Source: an uncultured beta proteobacterium
Lineage (GTDB): Bacteria > Pseudomonadota > Gammaproteobacteria > Burkholderiales > Burkholderiaceae
Direction: 5' to 3'
NCBI GenBank assembly: GCA_903938955.1
Contig: CAJAFJ010000373.1
Location: 1 to 11,413, forward strand
Length of the DNA: 11,413 nt
The notes under the pieces are model-generated. The model saw nothing but the letters and a program-made list of their open reading frames with translations, searched no databases and was not told where the DNA came from. Shown here piece after piece: positions 6,313 to 11,413 of this stretch (position 1 is the first letter of the stretch; each line of letters starts with the position of its first letter). The translations under genes were made by a program, and so were the position numbers.

Positions 6313-6393
6313 TGGCTGAAATGGCCCCCAACCATGGAGCCCGCCCGAGTCAGCGCGACGCTGAGTTCGAAGGACCGATCCGGAGAAATGCCC

Positions 6394-7464
6394 ATGAAAA
6401 CGAATGTGAAGACGGCCCTCACGTCAGCCTTGGTGCTGGTGGCTGCGGTCACCGCTTTATGGACATGGGCGCCTTGGCGTGCCCAGGGTTTGGGGGCGGG
6501 TTTCATCAGTGGCAACGGGCGCATTGAAGCGACCGAGATCGCCATTGCCACCCGGCTTGCCGGACGGGTCGAAAAAATACTGGTCGCTGAGGGGGCGTTT
6601 GTCAAAGCCGGTCAGCCGCTCGCCCAGATGCAGATCGAGAGCCTGCAAGCCCAGCGCGACGAGGCACTGGCCCGGCTGCAGCAGGCACAGCAGGCGGTCA
6701 GCGGCGCTGAAGTTCAGGTCGCCCTGCAGGAGAGCAATTACCAGGCGGCGCTGGCGGTGGTCGCCCAACGCGACAGCGACTTGGACACGGCGCAGCGCCG
6801 CCTGCCGCGCTCGGAAAAACTGGCACAGGACGGCTTCTTTTCCAGCCAGCTGCTGGACGATGACCGCGCCAAAGTGCGCAGCTTGCAGGCCAGCGTGTCA
6901 GCGGCCCAGGCGCAAGCCAAAGCCGCCCAGGTCGGTATCTCGGCGGCCCGCAACCAGATTGCGGGTGCGCAGGCCAATGTGCGGGCCCTGGAAGCCACGC
7001 TGGCCCGGATTGACGTGGAATTGGCAGACAGCGAACTCAAGGCGCCGCGTGACGGACGCGTGCAGTTCCGGGTCGCCCAACCGGGTGAGGTGTTGGGTGG
7101 CGGCGGTCGCGTGCTCAATCTGGTGGACTTGTCCGACGTGTACATGACTTTTTTCTTGCCCGAAACCGTTGCCGGGCGCGTGGCCCTGGGCAGCGAGGTG
7201 CGGATTGTGTTGGATGCCGCGCCGCAATTTGTGATTCCAGCCAAAGTGTCTTTTGTAGCGAGCACGGCGCAATTCACACCCAAGACGGTGGAGACCGCCA
7301 GCGAGCGACAAAAACTTATGTTCCGGGTTCGGGCCCAGATTGACCCCGACTTGCTGCAACGGCATCTGGCACAGGTCAAAACCGGTTTGCCCGGGGTGGC
7401 CTGGCTCAAGCTGGACCCCAACGTACCCTGGCCCGCGCAACTAGTCGTTAAGGCGGACCCGTGA
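6394..7464 (+). CDS. yhiI: HlyD-family membrane fusion (periplasmic adaptor) protein, YhiI-like
   Basis: A 356-residue periplasmic adaptor anchored in the inner membrane, expected to link the RbbA/YhhJ exporter to an outer-membrane channel. It has one N-terminal membrane segment (about 8-26), then [13 protein letters not shown] [11 protein letters not shown]. The first lipoyl half-motif is [20 protein letters not shown] (52-71). A long Ala/Gln-rich coiled-coil hairpin (about 82-210) follows, broken near [20 protein letters not shown] (140-159). The second lipoyl half is [20 protein letters not shown] (212-231), and [14 protein letters not shown] and [20 protein letters not shown] mark the beta-barrel. 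Length and motifs closely match E. coli YhiI (355 residues). ATG 6394 is chosen because GGAG (6382-6385) lies 8 nt upstream; ATG 6388 would be only 2 nt from it, and the open frame back to 6334 lacks a signal. The stop overlaps the rbbA start by 4 bp (GTGA). No TolC-like gene is present here. Confidence 0.93.
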   Translation: MKTNVKTALTSALVLVAAVTALWTWAPWRAQGLGAGFISGNGRIEATEIAIATRLAGRVEKILVAEGAFVKAGQPLAQMQIESLQAQRDEALARLQQAQQAVSGAEVQVALQESNYQAALAVVAQRDSDLDTAQRRLPRSEKLAQDGFFSSQLLDDDRAKVRSLQASVSAAQAQAKAAQVGISAARNQIAGAQANVRALEATLARIDVELADSELKAPRDGRVQFRVAQPGEVLGGGGRVLNLVDLSDVYMTFFLPETVAGRVALGSEVRIVLDAAPQFVIPAKVSFVASTAQFTPKTVETASERQKLMFRVRAQIDPDLLQRHLAQVKTGLPGVAWLKLDPNVPWPAQLVVKADP

Positions 7465-10217
7465 ACTCGCTGGCCGCGTCTGCGCCGGTAGCGCGTCTTG
7501 AGGGAGTGACGCTGCGCTACAAAAAAACCACGGCCCTGGCCGATGTCACGCTGGCGATTCCCGCCGGATGCATGGTGGGGCTGATTGGACCGGACGGTGT
7601 CGGCAAGTCGAGCCTGTTGGCTTTGGTGGCGGGCGCCCGTGCAGTGCAGCAAGGCCGTGTCGAGGTACTCGGGGGCGACATGGCGCGGCGCCAGCACCGC
7701 CAACAGGTGTGCCCGAACATCGCCTTCATGCCGCAAGGCCTGGGCAAAAACCTGTACCCCACGCTGTCGGTCGAAGAAAACCTGCAATTCTTTGCGCGCC
7801 TGTTCGGCCACGATGCCCGCGAGCGCCGTCGGCGCATTGATGAACTCACGCACAGCACCGGCTTGCATTCGTTCCTGGCGCGGCCGGTGGGCCAACTCTC
7901 TGGCGGCATGAAGCAAAAACTCGGCCTGTGCTGTGCGTTGATCCATGACCCGAACCTGCTGATTCTGGACGAACCGACCACCGGGGTCGACCCCCTCGCC
8001 CGCGCCCAGTTCTGGGGCTTGATCGCCCGCCTTCGCACCCTGCGGCCCGGCATGAGCGTGATGGTGGCCACGGCCTATATGGAAGAAGCGCAGCACTTTG
8101 ACTGGCTGGTGGCGATGGACGAGGGCCGCGTGCTGGCCACGGGCACGCCCGCCGAGTTGCTGGCGCGCACCGGGCATCACTCGCTGGAGGCCGCCTTCAT
8201 CGCCCTGTTACCCGAAGAAAAACGGCGCGGTCATCAAGCGGTGGCCATCCCGCCCCTGGCGCTGGACGCCCAAGCCGAAGTCGCCATCGAAGCGCGCGAT
8301 CTGACCATGCGTTTTGGCGACTTTGTGGCGGTGAACCATGTGAGTTTTCGAATTCAACGTGGCGAGATTTTTGGCTTTATTGGCTCCAACGGCTGCGGCA
8401 AGTCCACCACTATGAAGATGCTGACCGGACTGCTCCCCGCCAGTGAAGGTCAGGCCTGGTTGCTGGGCCAGCCAGTGAACCCGCGCGACATGGCGACGCG
8501 GCGGCGTGTCGGCTACATGTCGCAGGCCTTCTCACTGTATGGCGAGTTGACCGTGCAGCAAAACCTGGTGTTGCACGCACGCCTGTTTCATGTGCCCGAT
8601 GCCGAGGTGCCGGGACGGGTGGCACAGTCGCTGGAACGCTTCGGGCTGCAGGCAGTGCAAGACGCGTTGCCGGAACAACTGCCGCTGGGCATGCGCCAGC
8701 GCCTGTCGCTGGCCGTGGCCACGGTACACCAACCCGAGCTGTTGATTCTGGACGAACCAACTTCGGGCGTGGACCCGATTGCGCGCGACAACTTCTGGCG
8801 TCTGATGATCGAACTGGCCCGGCGCGACAAGGTGACCATCTTCATTTCAACCCACTTCATGAATGAGGCGGAACGCTGTGACCGCATCTCGCTGATGCAT
8901 GCCGGGCGCGTGCTGGAGAGCGCGTCGCCCGCCCAGATCATGGCCAGCCGTGGCGCCGCCACCCTGGAAGAAGCCTTCATCGGCTATCTCAAAGAAGCCA
9001 GCTTGGAGGTAAACCCGCCCCCTGCCATTGTGGCTGCCGCCGTGAGGACGGCGCCGGAGCCCAACACAGAGCAACCTCTTCGCGCCCGACTGCGCTGCAG
9101 TTTGGCGCGCATTCACAGCTACCAATGGCGTGAAACCCTGGAGTTGCGCCGCGACCCGGTGCGCGGTGCACTAGCCCTGCTCGGCTCGCTGTTGCTGATG
9201 TTCGTGATGGGCTACGGCATCAGCATGGATGTCGGCAACCTGCGCTTTGCGGTGCTGGACCGCGACCAAACGACGCTCAGCCGCGACTACATCCTGAACC
9301 TCGCCGGTTCACGTTATTTTTCGGAGCGACCCGCCATCACCGACTACGCGGAGCTGGACCAACGCATGCGCAGCGGCGAGTTGTCGCTGACCCTGGAGAT
9401 ACCGCCCGGCTTTGCGCGCGATGTGGCGCGGGGTCAGACGGTGCAGATTGGCGCCTGGATTGACGGCGCCATGCCGCAGCGCGCCGAGACCGTGATCGGC
9501 TATGCACAAGGCATGCACCAGCAGTGGGTCGTGCAACAAATGCATGACCAGACTGGCATCACACCCACCAGCCTGATGACGGTAGAAACACGCTACCGCT
9601 ACAACCCGGACGTGCGCAGTTTGCCCGCCATGGTGCCCGCCGTGATCCCCTTGTTGCTGTTGATGCTGCCCGCCATGCTGACCGCGCTGGCCGTGGTGCG
9701 CGAGAAGGAGCTAGGCTCCATCATCAACCTCTACGTCACCCCCATCACCCGCACGGAGTTCCTGCTGGGCAAGCAATTGCCTTACGTGCTGTTGGCGATG
9801 CTCAATTTCGGGCTGATGTGCCTGGCCGCCGTCACCGTGTTTGGCGTGCCCATGACCGGCAGCTTTGCCACTTTGAGCCTGGCGGCGCTGATCTTCAGCG
9901 TGTGCTCGACCGGCATGGGTCTGCTGGCCTCCACCGTCACGCGCAGCCAGATTGCCGCGATGTTTTTCGCCATGCTGGGCACCATGCTGCCCGCCGTGCA
10001 GTTTGCCGGGTTGATCAACCCGGTGTCCTCGCTGGAAGGCAGCGGCCGCTGGATTGGTGAGATTTACCCGGCCAGCTACATGCTCATCATCAGCCGGGGC
10101 GTGTTCAGCAAGGCGCTGAGCTTTGCCGATCTGCAAGCCTCGTTCTGGCCGATGCTGCTCGCCGTGCCAGTGATCATGGGCCTGGCCATCGTCTTGCTCA
10201 AAAAGCAGGAGGCCTGA
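7461..10217 (+). CDS. rbbA: RbbA-like ABC transporter: two ATPase domains fused to an ABC-2 permease
   Basis: A 918-residue fusion matching E. coli RbbA/YhiH (911 residues), there called a ribosome-associated ATPase; its fusion partners and operon argue for an exporter. NBD1 has Walker A GPDGVGKS (K49), Q92, signature LSGGM (146-150) and Walker B LLILDEP (D170, E171). Its switch-His position is Ala (ATAYMEEA, A205). NBD2 has Walker A GSNGCGKS (K314), Q355, a degenerate signature LPLGM (407-411), LLILDEP (D430, E431) and H465. Residues from ~555 form an ABC-2 permease: a first membrane helix (~570-588), a large periplasmic domain (~590-715) and about five more helices (~720-745, 768-795, 800-825, 830-850, 893-912) with VREKELGSI between the second and third. 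The protein ends LLKKQE. GTG 7461 overlaps the yhiI stop (GTGA), with AAGG (7450-7453) 7 nt upstream, so translation is probably coupled. Confidence 0.93.
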   Translation: MNSLAASAPVARLEGVTLRYKKTTALADVTLAIPAGCMVGLIGPDGVGKSSLLALVAGARAVQQGRVEVLGGDMARRQHRQQVCPNIAFMPQGLGKNLYPTLSVEENLQFFARLFGHDARERRRRIDELTHSTGLHSFLARPVGQLSGGMKQKLGLCCALIHDPNLLILDEPTTGVDPLARAQFWGLIARLRTLRPGMSVMVATAYMEEAQHFDWLVAMDEGRVLATGTPAELLARTGHHSLEAAFIALLPEEKRRGHQAVAIPPLALDAQAEVAIEARDLTMRFGDFVAVNHVSFRIQRGEIFGFIGSNGCGKSTTMKMLTGLLPASEGQAWLLGQPVNPRDMATRRRVGYMSQAFSLYGELTVQQNLVLHARLFHVPDAEVPGRVAQSLERFGLQAVQDALPEQLPLGMRQRLSLAVATVHQPELLILDEPTSGVDPIARDNFWRLMIELARRDKVTIFISTHFMNEAERCDRISLMHAGRVLESASPAQIMASRGAATLEEAFIGYLKEASLEVNPPPAIVAAAVRTAPEPNTEQPLRARLRCSLARIHSYQWRETLELRRDPVRGALALLGSLLLMFVMGYGISMDVGNLRFAVLDRDQTTLSRDYILNLAGSRYFSERPAITDYAELDQRMRSGELSLTLEIPPGFARDVARGQTVQIGAWIDGAMPQRAETVIGYAQGMHQQWVVQQMHDQTGITPTSLMTVETRYRYNPDVRSLPAMVPAVIPLLLLMLPAMLTALAVVREKELGSIINLYVTPITRTEFLLGKQLPYVLLAMLNFGLMCLAAVTVFGVPMTGSFATLSLAALIFSVCSTGMGLLASTVTRSQIAAMFFAMLGTMLPAVQFAGLINPVSSLEGSGRWIGEIYPASYMLIISRGVFSKALSFADLQASFWPMLLAVPVIMGLAIVLLKKQEA
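10207..10212 (+). promoter_or_regulatory. Consensus ribosome binding site for yhhJ
   Basis: AGGAGG lies inside the last codons of rbbA, 6 nt before ATG 10219. It is the strongest Shine-Dalgarno in the window, suggesting that the second permease is made efficiently even though it follows a very long gene. Confidence 0.85.
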
Positions 10218-10218
10218 C

Positions 10219-11346
10219 ATGCGACACCACCTAGCCAACATCTACCGCCTGGGCATCAAGGAATTGTGGAGCCTGTGGCGCGATCCGATGATGCTGTTTC
10301 TCATCGTCCACACCTTCACCTTCGCGATCTACCTTGCCGGCACCGCCATGCCCGAAACCATGCACCGCGCACCGATTGCCGTGGTGGACGAGGACGCGTC
10401 AACCCTGTCGGCGCGCATCATAACCGCGGTTTACCCGCCGCAATTCACCACGCCGACGCGCATTACCTTGGCAGAGGTGGACCCGGGACTGGACTCCGGC
10501 CGCTACACCTTTGTGCTCAACATTCCACCCAACTTCCAGCGTGACATGCTGGCCGGGCATGCACCACAAGTGCAGCTCAACATTGACGCCACGCGCATGA
10601 GTCAGGCCTTTGCCGGCAACGGCGCCATCCAGCAGATCGTGATGGGCGAAGTCAACGAATTTGTGCAGGGCTACCGCAGCGCGACCCCCATGCCGATCGA
10701 TCTGGCCACGCGCGCCCGCTTCAACCCGGCGCTGCAACCCTCGTGGTTTGGCTCCCTGATGGAAGTGATCAACAACATCACCATGCTGTCGATCATCCTG
10801 ACCGGTGCCGCGCTGATCCGCGAGCGCGAACACGGCACGGTTGAACATTTGCTGGTGATGCCGGTGACGCCGCTGGAGATCATGCTGGCCAAGGTCTGGT
10901 CGATGGCACTGGTGGTGTTGCTGGCCGCCGTGGTGTCACTCACGGTGGTGATTCAAGGCGTGCTGCAGGTGCCTATCGAAGGCTCGATCACGCTGTTTTT
11001 GATCGGGGCCAGCCTGCACCTGTTTGCCACCACATCAATGGGCATCTTCATGGCCACGCTGGCCCGCAGCATGCCGCAGTTTGGCCTGCTGATGATGCTG
11101 ACCATGATGCCGCTGCAAATGCTCTCCGGCGGCATCACCCCGCGCGAAAGCATGCCGGGGTGGATACAGCAGGTGATGTCGCTGGCACCCACAACCCACT
11201 TCACCGAACTGAGCCAGGCCATTCTTTACCGGGGCGCCGGACTGGGGGTGGTGTGGACCTCATTCGTGGCGCTGCTGCTGATTGGCTCAGTGCTATTTGC
11301 CCTGTCACTGGCCCGCTTTCGCAAGACGATTTCGCAGATGGCGTGA
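10219..11346 (+). CDS. yhhJ: ABC-2 type transporter permease, YhhJ-like
   Basis: A 375-residue inner-membrane permease, the same length as E. coli YhhJ, probably pairing with the permease half of RbbA. The N-terminal GIKELWSLWRDP motif precedes a first membrane helix (about 22-42). A periplasmic domain (about 45-178) contains GRYTFVLNIPPNFQRDMLAG and NIDATRMSQAFAGNG. Five further helices lie at about 180-200, 225-247, 255-280, 287-303 and 343-365. The cytosolic loop REREHGTVEHLLVMPVTPLE (201-220) is the hallmark ABC-2 segment, and LPLQ-like MMPLQMLSGGITPRESMP (296-313) follows. It ends in ARFRKTISQMA. The start lies 1 nt after the rbbA stop with a perfect Shine-Dalgarno, which makes this the third gene of a coupled operon. 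The remaining 67 bases to the window edge hold no gene and no clear terminator. Confidence 0.94.
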   Translation: MRHHLANIYRLGIKELWSLWRDPMMLFLIVHTFTFAIYLAGTAMPETMHRAPIAVVDEDASTLSARIITAVYPPQFTTPTRITLAEVDPGLDSGRYTFVLNIPPNFQRDMLAGHAPQVQLNIDATRMSQAFAGNGAIQQIVMGEVNEFVQGYRSATPMPIDLATRARFNPALQPSWFGSLMEVINNITMLSIILTGAALIREREHGTVEHLLVMPVTPLEIMLAKVWSMALVVLLAAVVSLTVVIQGVLQVPIEGSITLFLIGASLHLFATTSMGIFMATLARSMPQFGLLMMLTMMPLQMLSGGITPRESMPGWIQQVMSLAPTTHFTELSQAILYRGAGLGVVWTSFVALLLIGSVLFALSLARFRKTISQMA

Positions 11347-11413
11347 GGCGCTCTCGACATGCAAGGGGGCGCCGGGTGCACCCCAAAAGAAAAACCCTGC
11401 TATCTTTTGAATA

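Noticed and set aside
6334..6393. Longer yhiI starting at ATG 6334 or 6388
   Set aside because: GGAG 6382-6385 is correctly spaced only for ATG 6394, which also places the basic residues just before the membrane segment.
6738..8180. 480-residue minus-strand open frame across yhiI and rbbA
   Set aside because: It spans the junction of two well-supported plus-strand genes, and its translation is repetitive Arg/Ser/Ala text without motifs.
11347..11413. GGGGCGC/TGCACCCC hairpin after yhhJ
   Set aside because: The stem is short with a mismatch and is followed by an A-rich, not T-rich, stretch on the plus strand; the region is cut by the window edge.

Overview
This is a gene-dense, high-GC window whose protein families, intergenic sizes and convergent/divergent packing fit a betaproteobacterium. 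My best guess is Comamonadaceae (Rhodoferax/Polaromonas-like). That placement is inferred from the feel of the protein sequences and was not checked by any search. There are no rRNA, tRNA, CRISPR, IS or phage genes, and the window looks chromosomal.

Layout. (1) 1-632: the 3' third of htpG (Hsp90), cut by the window edge. It is followed by a perfect 17-bp hairpin terminator that also serves the convergent srkA gene. (2) 774-1829, minus strand: SrkA/YihE-type stress-response Ser/Thr kinase. A 128-bp divergent intergenic region separates it from (3) 1958-3559: an FAD-dependent GMC oxidoreductase, probably an alcohol dehydrogenase. (4) 3620-4690, plus strand: a globin-coupled GGDEF diguanylate cyclase, predicted to make c-di-GMP in response to O2 or another heme ligand. 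It converges on (5) 4744-5829, minus strand: a REC - cyclic-nucleotide-binding - Crp-type HTH regulator that starts at TTG. (6) 5952-6164, minus strand: a small divergent cold-shock-domain protein, also starting at TTG. (7) 6394-11346, plus strand: a tightly coupled three-gene operon equivalent to E. coli yhiI-rbbA-yhhJ. It encodes an HlyD-type membrane fusion protein, a double-NBD plus permease ABC fusion, and a second ABC-2 permease.

How they may work together. The yhiI-rbbA-yhhJ products should form one inner-membrane ABC exporter with a periplasmic adaptor; the outer-membrane channel is not in the window. The gas sensor/cyclase and the REC-Crp regulator lie tail to tail and could belong to one signalling circuit, but that is inference from position. 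SrkA and HtpG are both stress/proteostasis functions.

No wholly unknown system is evident. The points most worth a second look are the complementary degeneracy of the two RbbA ATP sites, the receiver-Crp hybrid beside a globin-coupled cyclase, the small CSD protein with a possible leader hairpin, and the dyad in the leader of the exporter operon.
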